A stretch of 64,000 nt of DNA, taken from positions 186,001 to 250,000 of the forward strand of contig NZ_MODW01000002.1 in NCBI RefSeq assembly GCF_001866135.1, written 5' to 3'. Position numbers and translations under genes: made by a program. Origin of the DNA: Microbacterium sp. LCT-H2 (GTDB taxonomy: Bacteria > Actinomycetota > Actinomycetes > Actinomycetales > Microbacteriaceae). Below the pieces are notes generated by a model, which did no database searches, had not been told where the DNA came from, and saw only the letters and a list, made by a program, of their open reading frames with translations. Below are positions 1-8,531 of this stretch, one piece after another (the first letter of the stretch is position 1; every line of letters starts with the position of its first letter).

Positions 1-500
1 GAGTCGTCGACGTCTTCGTGCGTGAGGTCGGGGTGACGAGCCAGGTACGAGAAGAAGAGCAGCCACGCGGAGCACAGCAGAGCCCCGACGAGAGCGTAGA
101 GCGCCACGGCGACCCGCTCGTCTGCGAGATTCCCGGTCCTCGCCGTCACCGCGATCACCGCGGTGGGCCAGGGGACGAGTGCGAGGGTGGCGAGGATGCC
201 GAGGTTGGCCCATTGCAGGCCGCGGTCCATCACCCGGATCCGCGTGAAGGCGGCCTTGTGGTTCAGCCAGATCACCGCGATATAGACCTACGAGACGGCA
301 TACGCCAGATAGGTCGGCCACTCGTCGAGGAGGGCGGGCAGCAGCTCGCCCTCCTCGGCCCGGGGTGGTCGGAGATCGAGCACGAGCAGCGTGATGACGA
401 TGGCGATGATCGCATCACTGAACGCGACCGCGCGGCCGGGATCCGCTCGTCCCGCGGCAGGCGCCGGCGAGCGCCGGTCCCGTCGGCCGTCCGTCCCCAT
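1..500 (-). pseudogene. TMEM175-family (DUF1211) ion channel gene, interrupted by an in-frame amber codon and cut by the window edge
   Basis: Reading the minus strand from an ATG at 500, the frame gives the TMEM175 hallmark RAVAFSDAIIAIVITLLVLD (first helix with the FSD motif), then an acidic loop and the start of helix 2. A TAG at 290-288 then interrupts it. The same frame continues without another stop to base 1 and still looks like the family: YIAVIWLNHKA, then further hydrophobic helices ending in LLFFSYLARHP. Family members usually have one or two six-helix repeats and conduct K+. Because only one codon breaks an otherwise intact reading frame (TAC in place of TAG would restore Tyr), this is either a recent nonsense mutation or a sequencing error. 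The 3' end lies outside the window. Confidence 0.7.
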
Positions 501-525
501 CTTCGTCGCCCTCGCGCCCGTCGGG

Positions 526-1686
526 TCACGCCGCCGTCGAAGTGCGATCCGGGTGCAGCACGACCTTCGTCCTGCCGTCGTCCCGATTGTCGAAGTGCTC
601 GTACGCCTGCGGTGCCTCTTCGAGCGGCAGATCGTGGCTGACCACACGGGAGGGTGTCGCCTTGCCGCCGGCGATGAGGTCGCGCAGTCGTCGGTTGTAC
701 TTCTTCACCGGACACTGACCGCTCCCGAGCTTCTGGCCGCGGAACCAGAACTCCCCGAAGTCGAAGGCGAGCTTGCCCTGCTTGGCCAGCTCATCCGTGG
801 CGCCGGGATCCTGCGGGATGAACACGCCGACGACGCCGATCTCGCCCGTGAACCGCACCGACTTCACGAGCCGGTTCAGCGTGAGGGTCGGGTCCTCGGT
901 GCCGCTCGGGTCGTGGGCCTGATAGCCGACGCATTCGCAGCCGTTGTCGGCGCCCAGCCCCATCGTCATCTCGTTGACCGCCTCGACGGGGTCCACCGCC
1001 GAGTCGTCGATCGCGATCGCCCCCAGCTCCTCGATCTTGCGCAGGCGGTCGGGATGCCGATCCACGACCATGACCCTTCCGGCCCCCTTGAGGATCGCGG
1101 AGTAGGCGGCCATGTAGCCGACGGGGCCCGCGCCGTAGATGACGGTCTGGTCCCCGGGCTTCACGTGGGCGAGCTCCGTGGCGTGATAGCCGGTGGGGAA
1201 GATGTCCGCGAGCATCACGTAGTCGTTCTGCTTCTCCTCGGCGTCCTCTCCCAGGCGGAGACAGTTGAAGTCGCCCCACGGCACCCGGAGGAGCTCTGCC
1301 TGACCACCGGCCCACGGCCCCATGTCGGCGAAGCCGTAGGCGGCTCCCGCCCACTCCGGGACGGGCTGCGCGGTGAGACAGTAGTTGGTGAACCCCCGCT
1401 CGCAGTTCTTGCAATGCCCGCAGGCGACGTTGAAGGGCAACGCGACGTAGTCGCCGACCTTCACCTTGTCGACGGCCTTGCCGACCTCGATCACCTCGCC
1501 GAGGTTCTCATGGCCGAACCATCGGCCGGTCTCGAAACTCGTCCGGCCTTCGTACATGTGCAGGTCCGAGCCGCAGATGTTCGTCGTGGTGATGCGCACG
1601 AGCACGTCGGTGGGGCGTTCGATACGGGCATCCGGTACGTCGGTGACGCTGACCGTATGCGGGCCTTCGTACACTACTGCTCTCAT
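526..1686 (-). CDS. Zinc-dependent alcohol dehydrogenase, glutathione-independent formaldehyde dehydrogenase type
   Basis: 386 residues. The N-terminal zinc domain has the catalytic-zinc ligand motif NICGSDLHMYEG (about 37-48), GHEN (about 59-62) and a structural-zinc cysteine cluster ACGHCKNCERGFTNYC (about 88-103). The Rossmann NAD site is VIYGAGPVGYMAA (about 183-195), and VDRHPDRLRKIEELGA follows. Length and the insert around VPEWAGAAYGFADMG fit the Pseudomonas putida FdhA-like group, which oxidises formaldehyde or acts as an aldehyde dismutase with tightly bound NAD. An AGGAAGAGG ribosome site lies just upstream of the ATG. It is a single gene, not obviously linked to the glycan genes. 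The exact substrate is inferred from the family. Confidence 0.85.
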   Translation of the reverse strand: MRAVVYEGPHTVSVTDVPDARIERPTDVLVRITTTNICGSDLHMYEGRTSFETGRWFGHENLGEVIEVGKAVDKVKVGDYVALPFNVACGHCKNCERGFTNYCLTAQPVPEWAGAAYGFADMGPWAGGQAELLRVPWGDFNCLRLGEDAEEKQNDYVMLADIFPTGYHATELAHVKPGDQTVIYGAGPVGYMAAYSAILKGAGRVMVVDRHPDRLRKIEELGAIAIDDSAVDPVEAVNEMTMGLGADNGCECVGYQAHDPSGTEDPTLTLNRLVKSVRFTGEIGVVGVFIPQDPGATDELAKQGKLAFDFGEFWFRGQKLGSGQCPVKKYNRRLRDLIAGGKATPSRVVSHDLPLEEAPQAYEHFDNRDDGRTKVVLHPDRTSTAA

Positions 1687-1897
1687 GTCCTCTTCCTTTC
1701 AGCGATGTGAAACGTCGATGGAGTGGCGCAGTGAGGAGCGCTGGTCAGGCCATGTCGTTTCGGCTCAGTCTGTGAGCCGGGCCATCGTGACTCCGCGGCG
1801 GTGCGCGACGGAGGGCCTTCCCAGATCCGGGGCGGGGGAGGACAATGCGGGAACCGCGCGGCGAGAGCGCCGGCCTGCGGTGACGCCGGACATGCGA

Positions 1898-1938
1898 AAG
1901 GCCCTCCGGCCTGGGATCTCTCCCGGCCAGAGGGCCTT
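1898..1938 (-). terminator. Intrinsic terminator of the tRNA-fMet transcript
   Basis: 14-bp arms at 1898-1911 and 1925-1938 around a 13-nt loop. In the minus-strand RNA the single mismatch becomes a G-U pair, so the stem is complete, and it ends in UU followed by U-rich sequence. It lies 6 nt past the mature tRNA end on the minus strand. It may also work in the plus direction. The rest of 1687-1944 shows nothing else. Confidence 0.7.
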
Positions 1939-1944
1939 CATTTG

Positions 1945-2018
1945 TTGCGGGGACAGGATTTGAACCTGCGACCTCCGGGTTATGAGCCCGGCGAGCTACC
2001 GAACTGCTCCACCCCGCG
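1945..2018 (-). tRNA. Initiator tRNA-fMet (anticodon CAT)
   Basis: The 74-nt minus-strand gene folds as a full cloverleaf. The 5' end CGCGGGG faces CCCCGCA, leaving the unpaired C1-A72 typical of initiator tRNA. The anticodon loop CTCATAA is closed by three G-C pairs (GGG/CCC), the second initiator hallmark. The T-arm reads GCAGGTTCAAATCCTGT... with the normal TTCAAAT loop. CCA is not encoded. A terminator follows directly. Confidence 0.97.
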
Positions 2019-2029
2019 GCACAAGAGAT

Positions 2030-2035
2030 AACTTA
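2030..2035 (-). promoter_or_regulatory. Possible -10 box (TAAGTT) for tRNA-fMet
   Basis: On the minus strand TAAGTT lies 11 nt before the tRNA 5' end. A loose TTCGAC-like -35 sits about 17 nt farther upstream. Weak match, assigned mainly from position. Confidence 0.35.
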
Positions 2036-2096
2036 TCACGGATCCGGGGAGGCGTCGAATCGAGCGCGGCACCGGCAGGTGCGAGAGGATGGCGTC

Positions 2097-2906
2097 ATGT
2101 CTGAGAACACCGCCGTGCCCGTCGCCGTGTGCCAGTTCGCCCCCACCGATTCGCGCGAGCACAACAGGGAGCAGATCGCCGAGCTCGCCGCAGAGGCCGC
2201 GCGGCTCGGGGCGAAGCTGATCGTGTTCCCGGAGTACTCGAGCTTCTTCGTCGACCCGATGGACGAGCGCCTGGCGGCGAACGCGGAGCACCTGGACGGC
2301 GAGTTCGTGACCGGGCTCATCGGTCTGGCCGCGGAGCTCGCCGTCGTCATCGTCGCGGGCGTCACGGAGAAGGCCTCGGACGAGGGGCGCGTGCGCAACA
2401 CCGTCGTCGCCGTGCGCGGCGACGGCATCCTCGCGGTCTACCGCAAGCAGCACCTCTACGACGCGTTCGGGCAGACCGAGTCGGACTGGGTGGAGCCGGG
2501 AGACATCGGCGAGCCCGCGGTGTTCGAGGTCGGCGGAGTGCGCTTCGGACTGATGACCTGCTACGACCTGCGGTTCCCCGAGCTGTCGCGGTTTCTCGCG
2601 GTCGCCGGCGCCGAGGCGCTCGTGGTGCCGGCGGAGTGGGTGCGCGGACCGCTCAAGGAGCAGCACTGGACCACCCTGCTCGCGGCGCGGGCCATCGAGA
2701 ACACGGTGTTCGTGATCGCCGCGGACCACCCGGCGCCGATCGGCGTGGGGCACTCACGCATCGTCGACCCGCAGGGCGTCGTCCGCGCCGGTATCGGCTC
2801 CGAGCCGGGAGTGGCCCTCGGTGTGGTCGATGGCGCGGTGATCGCCCGCGTCCGTGCGACGAACCCTTCGCTGCGGGCACGGCGGTACGCCGTGGTCCCA
2901 CGCTGA
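2097..2906 (+). CDS. Carbon-nitrogen hydrolase (nitrilase superfamily) amidase
   Basis: 269 residues from the ATG at 2097. The complete catalytic triad is visible: Glu46 in FPEYS, Lys117 in YRKQHLYDAFG and Cys155 in TCYDLRFPE. The DLRFPE context is that of the amidase-like branch (Nit2/YafV/deaminated-glutathione or omega-amidase relatives) rather than of true nitrilases. These enzymes cleave small amides through a cysteine thioester intermediate in the cytosol. An in-frame GTG lies 18 nt upstream, but GAGAGG sits at normal distance from the ATG, so the ATG is preferred. It is convergent with the aminotransferase gene, whose stop is 10 nt away. The natural substrate cannot be told from sequence. 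Confidence 0.88.
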   Translation: MSENTAVPVAVCQFAPTDSREHNREQIAELAAEAARLGAKLIVFPEYSSFFVDPMDERLAANAEHLDGEFVTGLIGLAAELAVVIVAGVTEKASDEGRVRNTVVAVRGDGILAVYRKQHLYDAFGQTESDWVEPGDIGEPAVFEVGGVRFGLMTCYDLRFPELSRFLAVAGAEALVVPAEWVRGPLKEQHWTTLLAARAIENTVFVIAADHPAPIGVGHSRIVDPQGVVRAGIGSEPGVALGVVDGAVIARVRATNPSLRARRYAVVPR

Positions 2907-2915
2907 CCGCGCCCC

Positions 2916-4118
2916 TCAGGGGTGCAGGCTCGCGAGGCGCGTAGCTGCCTCCTCCAGCACCTCCACGCGCTTGCATGCCGCGAAACGCACGAGCCCCGCG
3001 TACGTCGGGCGCCGCGCGGGGGACACGAAGGCGGTGAGCGGGATCGCCACGACACCCGCCCGTTCCGGAAGCGCGCGGCAGAAGGCCGCCGCGTCCGTGC
3101 CGCCGAGGGCCGTCGCATCGGCCACCGTGAAGTAGCCGCCCTGCGGTGCGTGGACCGTGAAGCCGGCTGCGCGCAGACCGTCGCCGAGGATGGCGTGCTT
3201 GCGGGCGAGCGCGGCGGCGGCATCCGAGAAGAACGCGTCGTCGAGGCGGAGGCCCACCGCCACAGCCGGCTGGAACGGGGCGCCGTTGACGTACGTGAGG
3301 TACTGCTTGACGGTCAGGACGGCCGTGATGAGCGCGGCGGGGCCGTGCACCCAGCCGATCTTCCACCCCGTGGTCGAGAAGGTCTTCCCCGCGGACGAAA
3401 TGGTGAGGGTCCGCTCCGCGGCACCGGGCAGGGTGGCGATCGGGACGTGCGGGGTGTGGAAGGTGAGATGCTCGTAGACCTCGTCCGTGACGATCATCGC
3501 GTCGTGCCGCGCGGCCAGGCGCACCACCTCGCGGCGCACCTCCTCGTCGAAGACGGCTCCGGTGGGGTTGTGCGGGTCGTTGACGAGGATGATCCTGGTC
3601 CGGTCCGTGACGGCCTCCGCCAGCTGATCCAGGTCGGGCTGGAAATCGGGCGCCAGCAGGGGCACCGTCCGGAGGCGAGCGCCCGCGAGCGCCACCGCCG
3701 CGGCGTACGAGTCGTAGTAAGGCTCGAAGACGACGACCTCGTCCTCCGGCCCGTCGATGAGGGCGAGCAGGGTCGCGGTGAGGGCCTCGGTGGCGCCGGC
3801 CGTCACGATGACCTCGGAGTCCGGGTCGATTGCGAGGCCGTAGAAGCGCTGCTGATGCTCCGCGATGGCCAGAAGCAGATCGGGGTACCCGCGCCCGGGC
3901 GGGTACTGGTTGAGGCCGTCGGCGATCGCGTCGCGTGCGGCGGTGAGCACCGCCGCCGGGCCGTCCTCGTCGGGGAAGCCCTGGCCCAGATTGATCGAGC
4001 CGGTTCGGGCCGCCGCGGCGGACATCTCTGCGAAGATGGTGGGCGCGACGGAACCGTCCGCGTCGAGCAGACCGGCACCGGCCGCCGTGCGACGCCATGC
4101 GCCGGGGATGACACTCAT
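2916..4118 (-). CDS. Class I/II PLP-dependent aminotransferase
   Basis: 400 residues, fold-type I. Visible are the substrate-arm region INLGQGFPD (about 42-50), NPTG around 184-187, TDEVYEHL (about 211-218) and the Schiff-base lysine K245 in SSAGKTFSTTGWKIGW. The C-terminal arginine region reads LVRFAACK. This pattern matches the kynurenine/methionine aminotransferase and DapC-like group common in actinobacteria. Candidates are methionine or glutamine transaminase activity or N-succinyl-DAP aminotransferase; the sequence does not decide. The frame is open well upstream, but ATG 4118 follows a TAGCCT box by 7 nt and begins at the usual family N-terminus, so it is chosen as the start. Confidence 0.85.
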   Translation of the reverse strand: MSVIPGAWRRTAAGAGLLDADGSVAPTIFAEMSAAAARTGSINLGQGFPDEDGPAAVLTAARDAIADGLNQYPPGRGYPDLLLAIAEHQQRFYGLAIDPDSEVIVTAGATEALTATLLALIDGPEDEVVVFEPYYDSYAAAVALAGARLRTVPLLAPDFQPDLDQLAEAVTDRTRIILVNDPHNPTGAVFDEEVRREVVRLAARHDAMIVTDEVYEHLTFHTPHVPIATLPGAAERTLTISSAGKTFSTTGWKIGWVHGPAALITAVLTVKQYLTYVNGAPFQPAVAVGLRLDDAFFSDAAAALARKHAILGDGLRAAGFTVHAPQGGYFTVADATALGGTDAAAFCRALPERAGVVAIPLTAFVSPARRPTYAGLVRFAACKRVEVLEEAATRLASLHP

Positions 4119-4125
4119 GAAGAAC

Positions 4126-4131
4126 AGGCTA
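4126..4131 (-). promoter_or_regulatory. -10 box of the aminotransferase gene (leaderless start)
   Basis: TAGCCT on the minus strand, then 7 nt, then the ATG at 4118. No Shine-Dalgarno sequence lies between, so the mRNA probably begins at the start codon. Confidence 0.6.
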
Positions 4132-4213
4132 AGGCCATAGCGGAAACTCAAGCTCGGCATAAGGAACGCACAGGGATGCGGGGCATCCTGGAGGAGCGTT
4201 GAAGGAGCACACC

Positions 4214-5788
4214 ATGAACCAGGACAACCCGCAGGACCGCCCGGCACCGGCGTCGGACGACGCTGTGTCCGCCGGACACACCCCCCAGATCCCCCAGACC
4301 CCCGAGGCCGCGCCGAGCGCGCCGTCTCCGGCCGCCGACGGCACCCCTGCGACGGGCGCACCGGCTGCCTCCGCCCCGGTCGCCCCGCAGGGCCACCACA
4401 TGCCGCCGACGTTCGCATCGCACGCCGCCGGTACGCCGACGGTGGCCCCCGTGCCGCACGGGCTGGCCGCGCCCGGTCCGGCCGCCGCCGGCGTCCCCGG
4501 CGCTGCATTCGGCGTCCCGGCGCAGGACACCCGCCCGCTCGACGGCACCGTGCCGCCGGCGGAGCCGTCTCCCGCCGCCACGAAGGAGAAATCGCGCGGT
4601 GGCACCCGCGTCGCGGCGTTCATCGTCGCGGCCGCCCTCGTCGGTGGCGTCGCCGGCTTCGGCGGCGGCGCGCTGCTCACCGGGCTGCAGGACTCGCCGT
4701 CCTCCGGGTCGGCGCAGGGACCGCAGACCGTCACGGTGAACAATCCCGGCTCGGTCAACGAGACCACCGCGGTCGCGACCGAGGCTCTTCCCTCTGTCGT
4801 GACGATCGAGGTCGCCGGCTCCCAGGAGGCCGGCAGCGGCTCGGGCGTCATCATCAGCAAGGACGGCTACGTCCTCACCAACACGCACGTCGTCACGCTC
4901 GGCGGGGCGGCGGCAGACCCGACGATCCGGGTCACGACCTCCGATGGGCGCATCTACGATGCCACCGTGGTCGGCACCGACCCGATCTACGACCTCGCGG
5001 TGATCAAGCTCACCGACGCCGAGGGCCTGACTCCGATCGCATTCGCAGACTCGTCGAAGCTGAACGTCGGCGACACCGCCGTAGCCCTCGGCGCCCCGCT
5101 GGGCCTGGCGAACTCGGTCACCACCGGCATCGTGAGCGCGCTGAACCGCAGCATCCAGATCGCCTCCTCCGCGCTTCCCGACTCCTCCTCCGAGGACGCC
5201 CCGCAGCAGCAGGCGCCGGAGGACGGGCAGAGCGAAGGGCCGTTCCAGTTCGATCTGCCCGGCAACAGCGGGCAGCAGGCCACCGAGTCGATCTCGATCG
5301 CCGTGATCCAGACGGACGCCGCGATCAACCATGGCAACTCGGGCGGCGCCCTCGTCAACAGCAAGGGCGAGCTGATCGGCATCAACGTCGCCATCGCGAG
5401 CTCGGGCAACTCCGAGGAGTCGGGCTCGATCGGCATCGGCTTCGCCATCCCGTCCAACATCGCCAAGCGCGTCGCGGACGAGATCATCGCCGACGGCGCG
5501 GCCACCCACGGCCTGCTGGGCGCATCCGTCCGCGATGCCTCCGGCGTCGAGGGCGCGACCGAGGCCGGTGCGTACATCGCCGAGGTCACCGACGGGGGCG
5601 CGGCCGCGGCCGCCGGTCTCCAGGTCGGCGACGTCGTGACGAGCTTCAACGGGGTGCCCATCACGAGCGCGACCGACCTGACCGCGCAGGTGCGTGCGGC
5701 GGCGGCCGACAGCAAGGCTGACGTGACCTACGTCCGCAACGGCAAGCAGAGTGAGATCGAGGTGACGCTCGGCACGCTCGCCGGCTGA
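4214..5788 (+). CDS. HtrA/DegP-like trypsin-family serine protease with PDZ domain
   Basis: 524 residues. A long Pro/Ala-rich cytoplasmic arm (1-135) precedes one membrane helix (about 136-158, FIVAAALVGGVAGFGGGALL). The S1C protease domain follows with its full triad: His225 in TNTHVV, Asp260 in YDLAVI and Ser376 in GNSGGA. A single PDZ domain occupies about 435-520 (LQVGDVVTSFNGVPI). It would sit at the outer face of the membrane and degrade or chaperone damaged exported proteins. ATG 4214 is preferred because GAAGGAG lies 6 nt upstream; an in-frame TTG at 4199 lacks a site. A region rich in Ser, Glu and Gln (about 320-350) interrupts the protease domain and is probably a surface loop. A terminator hairpin starts 12 nt after the stop. 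Confidence 0.92.
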   Translation: MNQDNPQDRPAPASDDAVSAGHTPQIPQTPEAAPSAPSPAADGTPATGAPAASAPVAPQGHHMPPTFASHAAGTPTVAPVPHGLAAPGPAAAGVPGAAFGVPAQDTRPLDGTVPPAEPSPAATKEKSRGGTRVAAFIVAAALVGGVAGFGGGALLTGLQDSPSSGSAQGPQTVTVNNPGSVNETTAVATEALPSVVTIEVAGSQEAGSGSGVIISKDGYVLTNTHVVTLGGAAADPTIRVTTSDGRIYDATVVGTDPIYDLAVIKLTDAEGLTPIAFADSSKLNVGDTAVALGAPLGLANSVTTGIVSALNRSIQIASSALPDSSSEDAPQQQAPEDGQSEGPFQFDLPGNSGQQATESISIAVIQTDAAINHGNSGGALVNSKGELIGINVAIASSGNSEESGSIGIGFAIPSNIAKRVADEIIADGAATHGLLGASVRDASGVEGATEAGAYIAEVTDGGAAAAAGLQVGDVVTSFNGVPITSATDLTAQVRAAAADSKADVTYVRNGKQSEIEVTLGTLAG

Positions 5789-5800
5789 TCCCGACGGTCA

Positions 5801-5851
5801 GAGAAGGACGCCACCCGCGCGATAGGCTCGCCGGGTGGCGTCCTTCTCTTT
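5801..5851 (+). terminator. Terminator hairpin of the htrA-like gene, with the next gene's promoter in its loop
   Basis: A perfect 16-bp inverted repeat (5801-5816 with 5833-5848) encloses a 16-nt loop and is followed by TTT. The loop contains TAGGCT, and the GTG start of the next gene lies inside the right arm. RNA reading through from htrA can form the stem; RNA started from the loop promoter cannot, because it lacks the left arm. Confidence 0.75.
5823..5828 (+). promoter_or_regulatory. -10 box inside the hairpin loop
   Basis: TAGGCT followed after 6 nt by the GTG start at 5835. This is the same spacing as at many other genes in the window. No convincing -35 is visible. Confidence 0.55.
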
Positions 5852-7088
5852 CGGCACCGGCAACGCGGCCAAGCTGCTCCGGATCCCGCTGTACGCCCTC
5901 GGTCGTCTCGGCACCCTCGTCGTGCCGCGCGGTCGGCGATGGGTCTTCGGCTGCGGTGCCGGCGTCGGCGACGGCGCTCTCGCCCTGCAGCGGTATGCGG
6001 CAGGGGAGGGGCATGAGACCCTCTGGCTGACCGGATCGGCGCGCGAAGCGGCCGACGCCGAGGCCCTCGGCCTGCGGACCGTCCCGCGGGGCGGGTTCCG
6101 CGGATGGTGGGCGACCGCGCGCGCCGGCGTGCTGATCGTGACGCACGGCCTCGGCGATGTGAACCGCTACGGCAACGGTGGCGCCTTCGTCGTGCAGCTC
6201 TGGCACGGTATCCCGCTCAAGCGCATCGGCCTCGACTCGCCGGCCACCACGCAGGTGCCCGCCGTCCCCGGCGCCCCGATCCTCCGGCGCCTCGTCGGGC
6301 TGCTGTACCGCGGCGCCGCGCAACGGATCCGCGTCCTGCCCGCCGCCTCGCACCGGGCCAGGGCGCGCCTCGAGTCCGCGTTCGGGCTGAGCGACGGCCG
6401 GGTCGTGGTCACGGGGGAGCCGCGCGTCGATGTGCTCTCCCTCGGCACGCCCCAGGAACGCCGCGCGCATGCACGGGCTCTGCTCGCGGAGGCCCTGGGC
6501 GCGATCGGCGACGCCCGACGAGTGGTCCTCTACGCGCCGACGTGGCGGGACGGCGCCCCGGACCCCTCGGTGCCGACGGCCGAGGAATGGATGCAGATCA
6601 TCCGGGTGCTGGAGGAGCACGACGCCGTCCTCCTCGTTCGTTCGCATCCGCTCGGTGACGGCAGCTACACGCCACCGCTGACGACCGAGCGAGTGCGCGC
6701 GCTGCCCAGCGCGGTCGTCAGCGACGTCACCCCGGTGCTGGCCGCGGTCGACGTCCTCATCACCGACTACTCCTCGCTCGCCTACGACGTAGGGCTCCTG
6801 GACATGCCGGTGGTCTTCCTCGCACCCGATGTGAGGGAGTACGCCCGCACCCGCGGCTTCTACGGGCGCTTCGAGGACGTCGCCGCTTCAGGCCTCGCGA
6901 CGGGATGGGAGGCGGCGCTCGTCCGGCTGGCGACGCTGCTCGGCGACCCCGCCGCGTTCGACGAGGCTGCCCGACGTTCCGCTACGCTCAGCGCGGAGAT
7001 GCACGCGTTCCGTGACGGTCAGAACACTCGTCGGGTATACCGGACGATCCGTGCGCGGGGGATCCCTGCGCCGAAGGGAGCAGCATGA
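5835..7088 (+). CDS. CDP-glycerol glycerophosphotransferase family protein (TagB/TagF-like)
   Basis: 417 residues, a GT-B-like polymer-phosphate transferase. It has the family motifs LWHGIPLKR (about 122-130), YAPTWRDG (about 233-240) and ITDYSSLAYDV near residue 310. The histidine in WHG and the serines of TDYSS belong to the CDP-glycerol binding site in TagF. Such enzymes add or polymerise glycerol- or ribitol-phosphate on a lipid-linked linker at the cytoplasmic membrane face. The GTG start follows a TAGGCT box by 6 nt. Its last 4 bases overlap the next, related gene, so the two are coupled. No CDP-glycerol synthase (TagD) is in the window, so the donor is unproven. Confidence 0.85.
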   Translation: MASFSFGTGNAAKLLRIPLYALGRLGTLVVPRGRRWVFGCGAGVGDGALALQRYAAGEGHETLWLTGSAREAADAEALGLRTVPRGGFRGWWATARAGVLIVTHGLGDVNRYGNGGAFVVQLWHGIPLKRIGLDSPATTQVPAVPGAPILRRLVGLLYRGAAQRIRVLPAASHRARARLESAFGLSDGRVVVTGEPRVDVLSLGTPQERRAHARALLAEALGAIGDARRVVLYAPTWRDGAPDPSVPTAEEWMQIIRVLEEHDAVLLVRSHPLGDGSYTPPLTTERVRALPSAVVSDVTPVLAAVDVLITDYSSLAYDVGLLDMPVVFLAPDVREYARTRGFYGRFEDVAASGLATGWEAALVRLATLLGDPAAFDEAARRSATLSAEMHAFRDGQNTRRVYRTIRARGIPAPKGAA

Positions 7089-8521
7089 CGACGGCCCGCA
7101 TCGATGACACGGCACAGGCGCTGGTCATCGCAGGGACCGGGCAGCGTCCGGAGAGTGCCGAACTCTCCGGACCGCGGGCGCGGGTGGAGGCCCGCGTCAC
7201 CGGCGGGGGGAAGACCTGGAAGGCGACGTTCGTGCTCCGCGCATCCCGGTGGGGTGGCCCGGAGCTGCCCCTGCCATCAGGTGAGTACGAGCTGCGTATC
7301 GGCGGTGCCGATCTGGCGGAGCTGCGTCTCGCGCCGGTCGTGCTCCCGGGCGTGCGGATCGCCGTCGAAGGCGCGCTCGTCCGCATCGCGGCACCCGTCG
7401 ATCCCGTGTACGACACGGCAGAAGGGCGCTCGACACTCGAGGAGCGCTATGTGGCGCAGACCGGCGGGACGGAGAACGCCGTGTTCTTCGAGAGCTTCTA
7501 CGGCCGGAGCGTCGGGTGCAACCCCCGCGCCATCGATCGGGAGCTGGCGCGGCGTGCTCCGCAGGTGCGCCGGTACTGGAGCGTCGCCGATCTGTCGGTG
7601 GAGGTGCCGGACGGCGCGATAGCGGTCATCGAGGGCAGCCCGGAGTGGTGGCGCGCCCGCGGTGCTGCACGACTGCTCATCGTGAACGACTGGCTGCGCC
7701 GTCGCTTCGCGCGCAAGCCGGGGCAGAAGGTGCTGCAGACCTGGCACGGCACGCCCCTCAAACGTCTGGCGCTGCACCGCCCGGGGTTCGACCCCCGGCG
7801 GATGGCGGCGGTGGTCAAGGAGTCCCGGCGGTGGGACGTGCTGCTGGCGCAGAACACCTACTCCGCGCGCATCCTCCGCAAGGCCTACGCGTTCTTCGGG
7901 CGGCCGATCTGGGTCGACGGCTATCCTCGCAACGATGCTCTGCGCACCGGGGATCCGGTCGCCGTGCGCGCGGCGCTCGGCATCGGAGCCGACGAACGCG
8001 TGCTGCTCTACGCCCCGACGTGGCGTGACGACCGTGCGGAGATGGTCGACTTCGTCGATCCGGAACTCCTCGCGCGGCAGACGAACGCCGTCGTGCTCGT
8101 GCGCGGTCACTCGCGCACGCTGGGGGAGGGCAGGGACCGTGCCGGCGCGCGGGTGATCGACGTGACCGGCTATCCCGAGACGTCGCAGCTCCTGCTCGCC
8201 GCCGACGCCCTCGTGACGGACTACTCCTCCGTCATGTTCGACTTCTCGGTGACGGGCAAGCCGATGTACTTCCTCGTGCCCGACCTCGACCACTATCGCG
8301 GTCAGCTCCGCGGCTTCTACTTCGATCTCGCGGAACGCGCGCCGGGCCCGCTGGTCCGTACGCAGGACGAGCTCGTGGCCGCGCTGGACGACCAGGGCCA
8401 CCGGGAACGGTACGCGGAGCGCTATGCCGCGTGGCAGCGGCAGTTCAACGCGCTCGACGACGGCCGGGCCGCGCAGCGGGTGGTCGACCGGATCCTCGAC
8501 CTCGGATTCGTCACCCCGTAG
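7085..8521 (+). CDS. CDP-glycerol glycerophosphotransferase family protein with N-terminal extension
   Basis: 478 residues. About 115 N-terminal residues form a beta-rich extra domain that the previous protein lacks. The transferase part follows, with TWHGTPLKRL (about 218-227), LLYAPTWRDDR and VTDYSSVMFD (about 377-386), so all family motifs are intact. The ATG overlaps the stop of the previous gene (ATGA), implying a two-gene operon making a poly(polyol-phosphate) or similar phosphodiester polymer. One could be the primase and the other the polymerase, as with TagB and TagF, but the order does not prove which. It ends 10 nt from the convergent GT2 gene. Confidence 0.86.
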   Translation: MTTARIDDTAQALVIAGTGQRPESAELSGPRARVEARVTGGGKTWKATFVLRASRWGGPELPLPSGEYELRIGGADLAELRLAPVVLPGVRIAVEGALVRIAAPVDPVYDTAEGRSTLEERYVAQTGGTENAVFFESFYGRSVGCNPRAIDRELARRAPQVRRYWSVADLSVEVPDGAIAVIEGSPEWWRARGAARLLIVNDWLRRRFARKPGQKVLQTWHGTPLKRLALHRPGFDPRRMAAVVKESRRWDVLLAQNTYSARILRKAYAFFGRPIWVDGYPRNDALRTGDPVAVRAALGIGADERVLLYAPTWRDDRAEMVDFVDPELLARQTNAVVLVRGHSRTLGEGRDRAGARVIDVTGYPETSQLLLAADALVTDYSSVMFDFSVTGKPMYFLVPDLDHYRGQLRGFYFDLAERAPGPLVRTQDELVAALDDQGHRERYAERYAAWQRQFNALDDGRAAQRVVDRILDLGFVTP

Positions 8522-8531
8522 CCGTCGGCGT

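Noticed and set aside
391..1710. Long plus-strand open frame of about 440 codons opposite the formaldehyde dehydrogenase gene
   Set aside because: It is the antisense shadow of a clear dehydrogenase and has no domain or plausible residue pattern; long antisense frames are normal at this GC content.
1945..2018. tRNA gene as an integration site for a mobile element
   Set aside because: No integrase, no direct repeat of the tRNA 3' end, and ordinary chromosomal genes on both sides.
4171..4192. Small hairpin (GGATGC/GCATCC) before the htrA-like gene
   Set aside because: Six base pairs with a 3-nt loop, no riboswitch-like context; likely chance in GC-rich DNA.
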